Source: Arthrobacter sp. ZGTC412
GTDB lineage: Bacteria; Actinomycetota; Actinomycetes; Actinomycetales; Micrococcaceae
DNA: 64,000 bases
Assembly (NCBI RefSeq): GCF_002929215.1
Contig: NZ_PJII01000012.1
Location: forward strand, 62,001-126,000
Direction: 5' to 3'
In this document: piece after piece, positions 42,518 to 52,233 of the stretch
Layout: every line of letters begins with the position of its first letter
How positions within the stretch are numbered: the first letter of the stretch is position 1
The notes under the pieces: model-generated
The model's database searches: none
Told to the model about the DNA's origin: nothing
The model's input: only the letters and a program-made list of their open reading frames with translations
Program-made: the position numbers and the translations under genes

Positions 42518-45500
42518 TGTCGGAACTGCTGCCGACCAGCCAGGCTGGCGATCTCCGCCGCGGCCTCTCGGACTACTTGGCCACGACTTTCGCCCTCACC
42601 GACGGAAACGCTCAGTCTGCCATCAAGGACTTTCTGGCTGATCCGCACAACGGTCTTTTCAAGGGCTCATACGTCCGACTGCGCATGCCCTTCGAATCGG
42701 CCGTCCTGGGCTGGAGGGAATGCCTGGATTGGTACGAAGGGTTTGAGCCCTATGGGCACCAGGCGCAGGTGTTTCAGCGGCTAAGCAGCAAGGGCATTGC
42801 CAGCAATGGAGCCAGGGCCAACCGACGCCCAGAGCCTACTCTCGTCACCACGGGAACCGGCTCGGGCAAGACCGAGGCCTTCCTCTACCCAATCCTGGAT
42901 CATGTGCTGCGCGCCAAACGCGATGGCGTCACTGGCATGAAGACGCTCATCCTCTACCCGATGAATGCACTCGCCAATGACCAGGCCAAGCGGCTGGCCG
43001 AGATGCTCACCACCTATTCCGAACTCTCCGGCATCAGTGCCGGCATCTACACCGGACAGCAGGACACCAGCCGCACCAAAGTCTCAAGGGACGGTCTCAT
43101 CAACGACCGTCAGGTCTTCCGGGAAGACCCGCCTGACATCCTGCTGACCAACTACAAAATGCTGGACATGCTCCTGCTCCGCCAGGAGGACGCACCTCTC
43201 TGGCAGAAGTCCGCAACAAGCCTGCAGTACGTCGTCCTCGACGAGTTCCACACCTACGACGGCGCCCAAGGTACCGACGTCGCCATGCTGCTGCGCCGGC
43301 TGGGGCTGTCGCTGAAGAGCTATTGGCCGGAAGACCTCGCCAATCGTCCTGACGGTCTGACCGAGGAGGACCGGGCTCGGCCGCTGGGCCGCGCCACACC
43401 CGTCGCCACATCCGCCACCCTCGGCAGCAAGGGTGACCCCGAGGCGATGCTCCGGTTCGCTGAGACTGTCTTCGGTGAAGCATTTCCCCCTGAGTCCGTT
43501 GTCACCGAGTCCAGGCTGAGCTCTGAAGCCTGGTCAGCGCTCGGCTCCGGCACTGCCCGGGTGAAGGATCTGCACGCGGTCGCACTAACTATCGCCGAGA
43601 CGAATACGGCTGTAGCGGCACTGCGGGAAGCAGGTGCCGGGCCGGACACCGTGTTTGAACCAATTCTCGACTCGCTCTTTGAGCAGAGGCCCAAGGACCT
43701 GCTAGACGCGATGCGTACCCACCCGCTCACCGCAGCCCTGCTTGCGAATGCAACAGCCGCCGTCGAGCTCGCCAAACTCTCACACACGGTCTTCCCGACC
43801 CATGCCCTGCCGGAGGGCGTCCAGGCGTCGGACGCCGAAGAATTTTTGTCCCACGTCATCGCTCTGCTCAGCCAGATCCGCGCGCGCCACGGCCGTGAGG
43901 CTCTGACCGTCGAAACGCACCTTTGGATCCGTGAAATGTCCCGGGTGGATGCCGCGGTGGATACGGTTCCGCGCTTCCGCTGGTCAGATGACGGCGTGGA
44001 TCAGTCGAACGACATGTTCTTGCCGGCCGTCTATTGCCGGCATTGCGGACGGTCCGGCTGGGGCGCCGTCCTGGCACCGACGGGTATGGATCTGGAGCTG
44101 GACGACTCCAAGATCCGGGAGGCGCGCCTGGCTAACAACCCGAGGTTCAGAACTCTCATTTCCGCCGCCGCCGAGGCAGACATCATGGAGTTCCGTCAGG
44201 ACGGCGCTGAGCAGGTCCAGGGACTGCACTGGCTGCATACAGTCAACCGGGGACTTTCCAAGACTCCTCCCGCGGCTGACAGCGCAGACCTGGCCGAAGG
44301 CCGCGTCATTCCTGTGCTGATGCTCACTGGCCAGGACGCCGACGACCAGTCCAAGCGGGACGTCTGCCCGTCCTGCCTGGCCAAGGAAGGCATCGCCTTT
44401 ATGGGCAGTGCCATCGCCACGATGCTCTCCGTGAGCATCTCCAACCTTTTCGGGGCTGAGGGCCTGGACGAGGGTGAGAAGAAGGCTCTCGTCTTCACCG
44501 ACAGCGTGCAGGACGCAGCCCACCGGGCCGGGTACGTCCAGTCCCGCTCGCACACCATGACGCTCCGCACCGCGCTGCGCCGGGCCCTGGGCGAGGATAC
44601 GGCGACACTCTCAGAGGTTGTCGACGCTGCCATCGCCAACGCGAAGACGCCTACCGAGCGTTACCAACTGGTGGCCCCCGAATACGCCGACCGCCAGAGT
44701 TTCAAGCAGTTCTGGAATCCGAAAGCTACACCGGCCGAACAAGCGCGCGGACGCCGGTTCGCCAGACGCCGCCTGCAGTTCGACGCCCTCCTGGAGCTCG
44801 GCCTGCAATCCCGCACAGGCCGGACGCTGGAGCTCACAGGTTCTCTCGCCGTCGAGACGGATGCGGGCAGCGCTACCCGCATGGTTTCCATCGCCCGCCG
44901 GGCCTACGACTCTGCCCAGCACCAGACGATGGTGGGGGACACCGCGCCTACCGAGCAGCAGTTACTGCAGTGGATCCGCGGAAGCGTTGAGCGCGTCCGT
45001 CTTCAGGGCGGCATCAACCACGAATGGCTCAAGGGCTACATCGCCACTGACGGTAAACGGTGGCAGATCTGGGGAGGCCGGCCCAAGGGTGAAGGCATGC
45101 CTGCTTTTCCGTCCGGGCGACCCGCGCCGGCGTTCCCGCGGATCGGTCGCGCGGACGCCGCGACCGACAACCTGGACACGGTCACCCCGTCGACCTCGTG
45201 GTACTCCCGGTGGACAGCGCGCTGCCTCGGTATTGCGCCGTCGGACAGCGGTTACCTCTCCAAGGCTCTGATCACCGCGTTGGCAGACGATGGCGTGCTC
45301 GGCAAGACCAGCACCAACTCCGGAGCTGACGTCTACTGGCTGGAACCGGCAAAGGTCATGCTCTCCATTCCCGCCGTTGACGACCTCGAGTCCGGCCGCC
45401 ATGTCCTTGCGTGCAAGGTCTGCAAGGCCGTGACTCCGGGGAGCCTGACCGTCATCGACCAGCTCGACGGCGCCCCGTGCACTCTGGTCCGGTGCAGCGG

Positions 45501-48500
45501 CAGACTGGAACGCCAGGCGGGCGACTCCCGGAACTTCTACCGGGACCTTTACTCCTCGCGGGAAAGCAAACGCGTGGTTGCTCGTGAGCACACCTCCCTC
45601 CTGGACGACAAGACCCGGATTCTCTACGAGACCCAGTTCAAGTCGGGATCCGATAATCCGCAGGCCCCCAATGTCCTGGTGGCCACGCCCACTCTGGAGA
45701 TGGGCATCGACATCGGCGACCTCTCCTGCGTCATGCTTGCCTCGCTGCCTACTTCGGTCGCCTCCTACCTGCAGCGCGTCGGCCGTGCCGGCCGCCTCAC
45801 CGGCAACTCGCTGGTCCTCGCGTTTGTGCGGGGCCGCGGCGAGCATCTGCCCAAGCTGCATGACCCGTTGTCTGTAATCAACGGTGAGGTCCGGCCGCCT
45901 GCTACGTATCTGGACGCAGAAGAGATTCTGGGGCGCCAGTATGTGGCCCACGTGGCAGACCGGTTCGCCCGCACCACCGCCCGCCCTCATCCTCGGGACG
46001 CGGTCCAGGCCCTCGGAAGCGTTGCACCGAGCTCGTTCATCGGGGACCTGATCCAGGACGCCACGACGAATGCCAAAGATTACCTGGCTGAGTTCCTGGG
46101 CCAGTTCGGCGAAAGGGTCTCCGAGGGAAGCCGCCAACGGCTGATTGCATGGGCATCCGAGCACGACGACGGCGAGCCCAGTGGTCTCGCCCGGCACCTC
46201 ATCCGGGCGGCAGGGGAGTGGAAAGCCGACATCGACGAGCTGGAGGCCCGCCGCAAGGAAATCGACAAGGCTCTCCCGGAGCTGGAGGCCGCGGCCAAAG
46301 AAGCAGAGCGGTTAGACGACAAATCCTCAGACGCAGTTCAGGCCCTCCGCACTGCTAAAGCGACTCTTCGTATGATCGGCGACCAGCTCAAGCAGCTCCG
46401 CGGCGATTACTGGATCTCCGTTTTGGAAGCGTATGGCGTCTTGCCCAACTACACGCTCCTGGACGATTCCGTGGGCCTGGACGTGGGGCTGTCGTGGAAG
46501 GACGCAGACACGCAGGAGTTCGTCACGGACACGGTGACCTACAACCGTGGCGCCTCCGTAGCGCTCAGCGAGTTAGCCCCCGGGGCCACGTTTTACGCCC
46601 AGGGCATGGAGATCCTGATCGATGCCGTCGACCTTGGCCCGCAGCAAAGCCACATTCAGAAGTGGCAGGTGTGCCCGCAGTGTGGCTGGGTCAAGACGGA
46701 TGTGGGCACAAGTGCACCGGTGATGAGTTGCGTCAGGTGTACGACGGCGGCAATCGCCGACATGGGCCAGATCTTCGACGTCGTGGTCATGAAAAAAGTC
46801 TCCGCCGAAGTACGACGGGACGAGGCCGCCATCAATGACCGCCGCGATAACCGCGTCCGTGAACGATTCACAATCGCTGCCGCGGCTGACATCGACCAGC
46901 AGCACCTGCAAAAGCGCTGGTTCGTGGAAGGTTATGAGTTCGGAGCGGAGTACTTCAACAGGGTAGACATTCGGTGGATCAACACCGGGCGGACCGCTTC
47001 AAACGGCGGGGTACGGACGATTGCCGGCGACGACGTGCGTACACCAATGTTCCGGCTATGTTCCTACTGTGGCCAGCTGGACCAGTCGGCCAAAGAGAAC
47101 CGGCCGAACGAGCACCGTTTCTGGTGTAAGTTTCGGAAGGAAACCCAGGAGAGTATCAAGGAAGTAGTCCTGGCGCGCGAGCTTAATACCCAGGGCGTGG
47201 TGTTGCACCTTCCGCTGGACGTCACATACGGCGACGATTTCTCGGTGCCGAGTCTTCAGGCCGCCCTGCTCATGGGTCTCCAGAAAGTCCTGGGCGGCGC
47301 ACCGGACCACCTCGGGGTGTTGAAGATCAACGATCCCGCGCATGCCGGTGGCCGGATCGCACTCATGCTCCACGACAAGGTGCCTGGCGGTACGGGATAC
47401 CTGGCCGAGTTCGCGGATGCGAAGCGGGTGTGGGAGCTGCTGTACGCAGCCTGGGAGACGGTACGAGACTGCAGTTGCCGGTTCGAGGAACGGCTTGCCT
47501 GCCATCACTGCCTCCTGCCGCATGCCGAACCATGGCAGGTCGACAAGGTGGCACGAGCAAGTGCCGAGCGCCTGCTTGGTCTCCTCCTGCGTTCCGGGCA
47601 GAAGGCCGCCAACGGTGACGTCCCGCCGTCGTACTCGGACTGGGCCGTAACCGAAGAAGCGCCCAGCGCCGAAAGCTCCATCGAATCGCTGCTGGAAAAG
47701 CGGTTTCGGAAAGCCTGGATGGACCGCCTCAAAGCAGTGGGCGCGCACACTAAGGTCACCCCCGGTGCGCTCGCCGACACTATTACCTTCCGCATCCCCG
47801 GTCAGAACTTCCAGTGGCAGCTTCTGCCACAGGTGGATGTTGCCGGCACACGGCCGGACTTCCTGTTGAAAGGGCCGCCGGACCCGAACTTTCCGGTGCT
47901 GGCGATTTACACCGACGGTTTCGCATTCCACGCGTCGCCGGAGCACAACCGGATCGCGGACGACGCCGAGAAGCGCCACAAGCTTCGGCACACCTCGGAG
48001 CTGTCTTCGGCTGTGGTGCCCTGGGCCGTGACATGGGAGGACGTTGACGCGTTTGAAGCTGGTTCTTCAGCGCCGGTTGCGTTGCCGTCCTGGGCAAACG
48101 CCAAGCTGAACGCACAGCTGATGGCCAAGTTCCCTGTGGACGCGTCCATCATGGGTGTACTGGGCCGGGATGCCGTAAGCATGCTCTGGCAGTGGGTCAA
48201 CAAGCCGGATCCTGAAGCCTGGGCGAAGTTTTCTGAGCTGGTGCCGCTGATGCTCATGCAGCAGAAGCCGCAGCTTTCGGACGCGGACGCTGTATACGGG
48301 CATGCTGTGGCCTTGGCCCGCGGAGAACAGCCCGCGCTGCCCACCGGCAGTGTCACCGCCTGGACGTGCAGATCCGGCAGTGTCGGCTTTGCTGCCGCGG
48401 GCTCGCCTAATAGCCTGTCCACAATCGCCGTCGGCCTTTGCCTCGATGATCGACAGGACGCACTCGCTTCTTCTTCTTCTTCGCACGAAGCCTCTTGGCG

Positions 48501-48897
48501 CCTTTGGCTGCAGCTCTCAAACCTCCTGGCGTTCAAACCCATCGGTTTGACCATCGGATCCGTAGCTTCCGACGTGAGCGCCGGCGGCTCGGTTGCTGCA
48601 GAAGTCGCTCGCAAGGAGATGGCGGACGAGGTCGGACCCGCGTGGAAGCCACTTCTGGATCAGGCAACCGAGTTCGAAAAAACACTGCTGTTGCAGCTTG
48701 CCACTTCTGGTCTGGATGTTTTGCCGGAGCTCGGATACGAGGTGGACGGGGTGCCAGTTTCGATAGCCTGGCCGGACCATCACCTTGCCGTTGTATTCGA
48801 CGGTGACGAACGTGAAGGGCTGGAAGCCTCAGGATGGACCACCGTGGGAATTGACGTTGATGAAATACGCGAACTGCTGAAGGCAAAGGGGGCTTGA
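42517..48897 (+). CDS. 2126-aa DEAD/DEAH helicase with DUF1998 region and C-terminal nuclease-like domains
   Basis: This is a giant helicase. Walker A is TTGTGSGKTEAFLYP (~111), the box is VVLDEFHTYDGAQGTD (~241) and motifs V-VI are TLEMGIDIGDLS (~1057) and QRVGRAGR (~1086), the pattern of MrfA/Lhr-type proteins. Zinc-like Cys pairs occur in CRHCGRSGWG, CPSCLAKEG, CPQCGW and CSYCGQ, and the DUF1998-type end CSCRFEERLACHHCLLPH is near 1650. After this, residues ~1780-1845 (RPDFLL, YTDGFAFH, EKRHKLRH, VPWAVTWEDV) resemble a Vsr/DUF559-type PD-(D/E)xK nuclease. A last module near 2070-2120 (WPDHHLAVVFDGDE, GWTTVGIDVDE) looks like a second, degenerate copy. It is translationally coupled on both sides. 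DrmA is the closest role, but a separate drmA exists at 54-57 kb. Confidence 0.75.
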   Translation: MSELLPTSQAGDLRRGLSDYLATTFALTDGNAQSAIKDFLADPHNGLFKGSYVRLRMPFESAVLGWRECLDWYEGFEPYGHQAQVFQRLSSKGIASNGARANRRPEPTLVTTGTGSGKTEAFLYPILDHVLRAKRDGVTGMKTLILYPMNALANDQAKRLAEMLTTYSELSGISAGIYTGQQDTSRTKVSRDGLINDRQVFREDPPDILLTNYKMLDMLLLRQEDAPLWQKSATSLQYVVLDEFHTYDGAQGTDVAMLLRRLGLSLKSYWPEDLANRPDGLTEEDRARPLGRATPVATSATLGSKGDPEAMLRFAETVFGEAFPPESVVTESRLSSEAWSALGSGTARVKDLHAVALTIAETNTAVAALREAGAGPDTVFEPILDSLFEQRPKDLLDAMRTHPLTAALLANATAAVELAKLSHTVFPTHALPEGVQASDAEEFLSHVIALLSQIRARHGREALTVETHLWIREMSRVDAAVDTVPRFRWSDDGVDQSNDMFLPAVYCRHCGRSGWGAVLAPTGMDLELDDSKIREARLANNPRFRTLISAAAEADIMEFRQDGAEQVQGLHWLHTVNRGLSKTPPAADSADLAEGRVIPVLMLTGQDADDQSKRDVCPSCLAKEGIAFMGSAIATMLSVSISNLFGAEGLDEGEKKALVFTDSVQDAAHRAGYVQSRSHTMTLRTALRRALGEDTATLSEVVDAAIANAKTPTERYQLVAPEYADRQSFKQFWNPKATPAEQARGRRFARRRLQFDALLELGLQSRTGRTLELTGSLAVETDAGSATRMVSIARRAYDSAQHQTMVGDTAPTEQQLLQWIRGSVERVRLQGGINHEWLKGYIATDGKRWQIWGGRPKGEGMPAFPSGRPAPAFPRIGRADAATDNLDTVTPSTSWYSRWTARCLGIAPSDSGYLSKALITALADDGVLGKTSTNSGADVYWLEPAKVMLSIPAVDDLESGRHVLACKVCKAVTPGSLTVIDQLDGAPCTLVRCSGRLERQAGDSRNFYRDLYSSRESKRVVAREHTSLLDDKTRILYETQFKSGSDNPQAPNVLVATPTLEMGIDIGDLSCVMLASLPTSVASYLQRVGRAGRLTGNSLVLAFVRGRGEHLPKLHDPLSVINGEVRPPATYLDAEEILGRQYVAHVADRFARTTARPHPRDAVQALGSVAPSSFIGDLIQDATTNAKDYLAEFLGQFGERVSEGSRQRLIAWASEHDDGEPSGLARHLIRAAGEWKADIDELEARRKEIDKALPELEAAAKEAERLDDKSSDAVQALRTAKATLRMIGDQLKQLRGDYWISVLEAYGVLPNYTLLDDSVGLDVGLSWKDADTQEFVTDTVTYNRGASVALSELAPGATFYAQGMEILIDAVDLGPQQSHIQKWQVCPQCGWVKTDVGTSAPVMSCVRCTTAAIADMGQIFDVVVMKKVSAEVRRDEAAINDRRDNRVRERFTIAAAADIDQQHLQKRWFVEGYEFGAEYFNRVDIRWINTGRTASNGGVRTIAGDDVRTPMFRLCSYCGQLDQSAKENRPNEHRFWCKFRKETQESIKEVVLARELNTQGVVLHLPLDVTYGDDFSVPSLQAALLMGLQKVLGGAPDHLGVLKINDPAHAGGRIALMLHDKVPGGTGYLAEFADAKRVWELLYAAWETVRDCSCRFEERLACHHCLLPHAEPWQVDKVARASAERLLGLLLRSGQKAANGDVPPSYSDWAVTEEAPSAESSIESLLEKRFRKAWMDRLKAVGAHTKVTPGALADTITFRIPGQNFQWQLLPQVDVAGTRPDFLLKGPPDPNFPVLAIYTDGFAFHASPEHNRIADDAEKRHKLRHTSELSSAVVPWAVTWEDVDAFEAGSSAPVALPSWANAKLNAQLMAKFPVDASIMGVLGRDAVSMLWQWVNKPDPEAWAKFSELVPLMLMQQKPQLSDADAVYGHAVALARGEQPALPTGSVTAWTCRSGSVGFAAAGSPNSLSTIAVGLCLDDRQDALASSSSSHEASWRLWLQLSNLLAFKPIGLTIGSVASDVSAGGSVAAEVARKEMADEVGPAWKPLLDQATEFEKTLLLQLATSGLDVLPELGYEVDGVPVSIAWPDHHLAVVFDGDEREGLEASGWTTVGIDVDEIRELLKAKGA

Positions 48898-48898
48898 C

Positions 48899-51157
48899 GT
48901 GGCACTCGTGACATGGATCAAGCAGAAGGACAAGATCGACGGCGCAATGAAGGCTAAGGTCTACTCCTTCTTTGAAAAGTTGCAGAAAGACGACACTGCC
49001 CCGGGCCTCCACATCGAACCGATGCATACGCCCGCGGATCCCCGCGTACGCACAGGCCGTATCGACTTGAACTATCGCGCAGTGCTGTTCAAAGTTGCTT
49101 TCGAGAACACCCCGCACTACTTCTACTACGGTGCGTGGCCTCACGATCAGGCAATCGATATTGCCCGGTCCAGCGTGCTGCAGGTGAACTCGGTCAACGG
49201 TGTTCTCGAGGTGGTGCGGGCGTCAACTCCGGCTACCGGGGGGCCGCCGACGGAGAGGGTCGTCGAGCCGGTCGAGGTGGTCGAGCCGGAGGCTCCCGAG
49301 AAGGAGATAGAGGCAGAATCTCCGCTGCTCTGGACGAACCCTCTCGCAGCCTGCGGGATGGATCAGGGTGAGCTGGTAGCCAGCCTCGGTCTCGCTGCGG
49401 ATCTTGTGGACAGAGCGTTCGCTGCTTCATCTGATGAGGAGCTTCTGGATGTACTGGGTGATGCCCCCGAGTGGCAGGCCACGGCGCTGCTGGAGCTCGC
49501 CGCGGGTACGTCTGTCTCGGATGTTCAAGACAAGTTGGCCCTGAGCCGCTACATCGACGACCCGGAAGAGTCCGAAGAGGACAAGATCAAGCGGGCACTG
49601 GAACATCCGGCAACGAAGATGCAGTTCACCTTTGTGGGGGACAAATCCGAAGAGCTCAAGAAGGTCATCGAAGGCGGCGATTTCGACTCCTGGCGTACCT
49701 TCCTCCACCCCGAACAGCGCGTCTATGCTGAACGACGCTACAGCGGCTCCTTTAGGCTCTCCGGGGGCGCTGGCACGGGTAAAACGGTTGTGCTGCTGCA
49801 CCGGGCACGGGCCCTGGGGCATGCGGAGCCTGCCGCACGTATTGTGCTGACGACGTACACCACCACCCTTGCTGAGTCGCTTGAGAGCGGACTGGCAAAG
49901 CTCGACGCAGGTCTTCCGCGGGCATCCAAGCCTGGTGACCGCGGTATTCATGTTGCTGGTGTGGATTCGCTCATCAGCAAGGTCTTCCGTGCCGCTTCCG
50001 AAGTGGAACAGCGGCAGTCGATGAAGGATCTGTTTGGCCTTGAGGCTGCAGCTCCGGGCAAGATTCTGGAGGCTGATCGAGCGCGCCAACAATGGGAATC
50101 CGCGCTTAGCGACGTGGAGCACGAACTCGAGCCTGAGCTTGCCAACCCCACGTTCCTTCAGCAGGAATACGAGACCGTGGTCCTGCCAAACTTCATTACG
50201 GGTAAAGACGAGTATCTCAAGGTCCCCCGCGCGGGGCGCGGCACCGCACTCAACCGCGCCAAGAGGCTGGCCGTATGGAAGGTAATCGAGGGGTACAGGT
50301 ACTACAACCGGATCGACATGCATGCCTCCTTTGTTGAGATGGCACACCTCGCAGCGTTGGTGCTCCGGCAACGTAGTGAGAATGGCATGACGCGGATGGC
50401 GGACCATGTGCTCATCGATGAGGCCCAGGACCTGCACGCCGGTCACTGGCTCTTCCTCCGGGAACTGGTGCAGCACGGTCCTGATGACCTGTTTATTGCC
50501 GAGGACTCGCACCAACGCATCTACGGACAGAAGGTGCCGCTGTCCCGTTTTGGCATCGGAATTGTCGGCAGGTCTCGGCGGCTGACCCTCAACTACCGCA
50601 CCACACAGCAGAACCTGGCGTACGCCGTCGGACTGCTGAAGGGTGTTCCGGTCACGGACATCGAGGGCACCGATGAATCCGTCCACGGATATACCTCTTC
50701 CCGTGTGGGACCGAAGCCGCAGGAGCACGCGGCAACGTCCTATGTGGAGGAGCTGGACAACCTTGCCCAGACACTGCGGGCATGGCGGGAGGAAGGCGTG
50801 CCGCTTGAAACGGTTGGCATCCTGGTTCGCGCGAACTTCCAGATCGGCAAGGTAATCAGCGGACTCAACGAACGGGGACTAGAGGCGCGTATTGCCGGAT
50901 CTACTGTTGTTTCCAGCGTGCCAGCAGTGATGACCATGCACCGATCAAAGGGCATGGAGTTCACCCGAGTTGTTCTGTTCGGTATGTCGGATCAGTCGAT
51001 GCCCGCTGCATACCAGCTGCAGAATCTGGCTCCGGCCGAACAAGCGGATGCGCTTCTGCGTGAGCGTTCGCTCCTCTATGTGGCTGCTACTAGGGCGCGG
51101 GACGGGCTGGTCGTGTCATGGAGCGGCAAACCGTCAGAGCTGCTTGGTACAAAGTAG
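48899..51157 (+). CDS. UvrD/Rep-type SF1 helicase with RelE-like N-terminal domain
   Basis: This is a 752-residue protein. Residues 1-110 (KAKVYSFFEKLQKDD, RTGRIDLNYRAVLFKVAF, VNSVNGVLEVV) resemble the RelE/ParE-fold domain found at the start of some defence-associated UvrD proteins. An acidic linker and helical region follow. The helicase has Walker A in LSGGAGTGKTVVLLHRA (~290), motif II in LIDEAQDLHAGH (~507) and motif VI in LYVAATRARDGL (~728). It starts with GTG one base after the stop of the 2126-aa helicase, so it belongs to the same operon. The RelE-like part may be inactive; no antitoxin is nearby. Its partner role with the SF2 helicases is inferred from the operon. Confidence 0.78.
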   Translation: MALVTWIKQKDKIDGAMKAKVYSFFEKLQKDDTAPGLHIEPMHTPADPRVRTGRIDLNYRAVLFKVAFENTPHYFYYGAWPHDQAIDIARSSVLQVNSVNGVLEVVRASTPATGGPPTERVVEPVEVVEPEAPEKEIEAESPLLWTNPLAACGMDQGELVASLGLAADLVDRAFAASSDEELLDVLGDAPEWQATALLELAAGTSVSDVQDKLALSRYIDDPEESEEDKIKRALEHPATKMQFTFVGDKSEELKKVIEGGDFDSWRTFLHPEQRVYAERRYSGSFRLSGGAGTGKTVVLLHRARALGHAEPAARIVLTTYTTTLAESLESGLAKLDAGLPRASKPGDRGIHVAGVDSLISKVFRAASEVEQRQSMKDLFGLEAAAPGKILEADRARQQWESALSDVEHELEPELANPTFLQQEYETVVLPNFITGKDEYLKVPRAGRGTALNRAKRLAVWKVIEGYRYYNRIDMHASFVEMAHLAALVLRQRSENGMTRMADHVLIDEAQDLHAGHWLFLRELVQHGPDDLFIAEDSHQRIYGQKVPLSRFGIGIVGRSRRLTLNYRTTQQNLAYAVGLLKGVPVTDIEGTDESVHGYTSSRVGPKPQEHAATSYVEELDNLAQTLRAWREEGVPLETVGILVRANFQIGKVISGLNERGLEARIAGSTVVSSVPAVMTMHRSKGMEFTRVVLFGMSDQSMPAAYQLQNLAPAEQADALLRERSLLYVAATRARDGLVVSWSGKPSELLGTK

Positions 51158-51188
51158 TTTCGATACGCCAACGGTGATTGGGGGAGAA

Positions 51189-52180
51189 ATGGCGGCAGGA
51201 TCGACAACGACGAAGTCCCGATGGTGGGACGGAGACGCCAAACAGCGTTACTGGATGGAGGTTGTTTACGAGGAGCGATTTGGAAGTCAGCTCATTGCTC
51301 CCGGAGGTGGCCGACATGACCGGATGAATGACGTCCGAGTAGGGGATGTCGTAATCCATTGGCTCAGCCGCAAAAACCCCAGAAGTGGAAACCAGGAGTT
51401 TACGGAGCCTCAGTTGTAGCCGGTCCTCTGCAGAACGACAGCGGAAGCTGGCTGGGCCAGCCGGCGGATACAATTCCTCTGTCCAATTACACTGCACTGA
51501 AAAAGCCACTACTGCTTACCGATCTGAGGGAGAACCACGAGGAAAGTATCCTAGGGGTTCTGGCCACTTTGACTGAAGAATTCGCCAAACCAAAGCGGAC
51601 CATCTACTTTCCGTTCAACAGGCACCCGAGAGCTGGCCTAAAGCCAAACGAAGGCTACCTCTTTAAAATGCCACAGCAGGTCGTACAACTTGTGCCCGAC
51701 CTTTTACCGGATAGTGACTGGGGCGGCTTCGTTCGGCCGCTTATTGCGCCGCCTGTAAGCGGACAAAACGGAGTGAGGCAGCGCTACGCTGGCTTCTGCG
51801 CGGATCCCGTCCTGAAGAAGGCCATCGAGATGCATGCCGTGCGTCAGGCAATCGCTCACTACGAAGCTGCCGGCTACACAGTAGAGGACGTCGGCGCCTA
51901 CAGACCATTCGACCTAGAAGCAATGCGCGGGGACGAGGTTTGCCGCGTCGAAGTGAAGGGCTCGCAAGGTCATGTTCAGAAGGTCATCCTCACCCGGAAC
52001 GAGGTGGCTAATGCCAATGAATTCGACGAAACGGACTTAGTTGTGGTTGCGGAGATTCAATGGGAGCGCCACATAGATGGCACCATCGTCACCGACGACG
52101 GGCTGATGAATGTTTATCCGGACTGGAAGCCGTCACCGGAAAACCTCGTGCCCTTGAGTTATGAGTACTTCCTGGATTAG
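51189..52180 (+). CDS. DUF3883 protein split by a -1 frameshift
   Basis: The first frame starts at 51189 (GGGGAG upstream) and reads RYWMEVVYEERFGSQLIAPG and VRVGDVVIHWLSRK, an EVE/PUA-like small domain. It stops at 51419. The second frame is open from 51332 to 52180 and reads GVYGASVVAGPLQND, then a long middle and the DUF3883 domain (CRVEVKGSQG, VILTRNEVANA), which is nuclease-like. The two are continuous as one protein if the ribosome slips -1 between 51332 and 51416; CGCAAAAACCCC at 51369-51380 is the likeliest place. This could be a mutation, a sequencing error in A5/C4 tracts or programmed slippage. As a member of the plus operon it probably recognises or cuts target DNA. A TTG at 51359 would give only the C-terminal 273 residues. 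Confidence 0.7.
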
Positions 52181-52194
52181 AACTACTGCGGGGT

Positions 52195-52224
52195 GGGTGG
52201 GGGTCGGACTCCCGACCCCCACCC
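52195..52224. terminator. Perfect bidirectional terminator between the two defence operons
   Basis: A perfect 13-bp GC-rich stem (GGGTGGGGGTCGG with its complement) and a 4-base loop sit exactly in the 53-base gap where the two operons converge. It can serve both directions; T-runs are lacking. Confidence 0.85.
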
Positions 52225-52233
52225 GTCAGGCCC

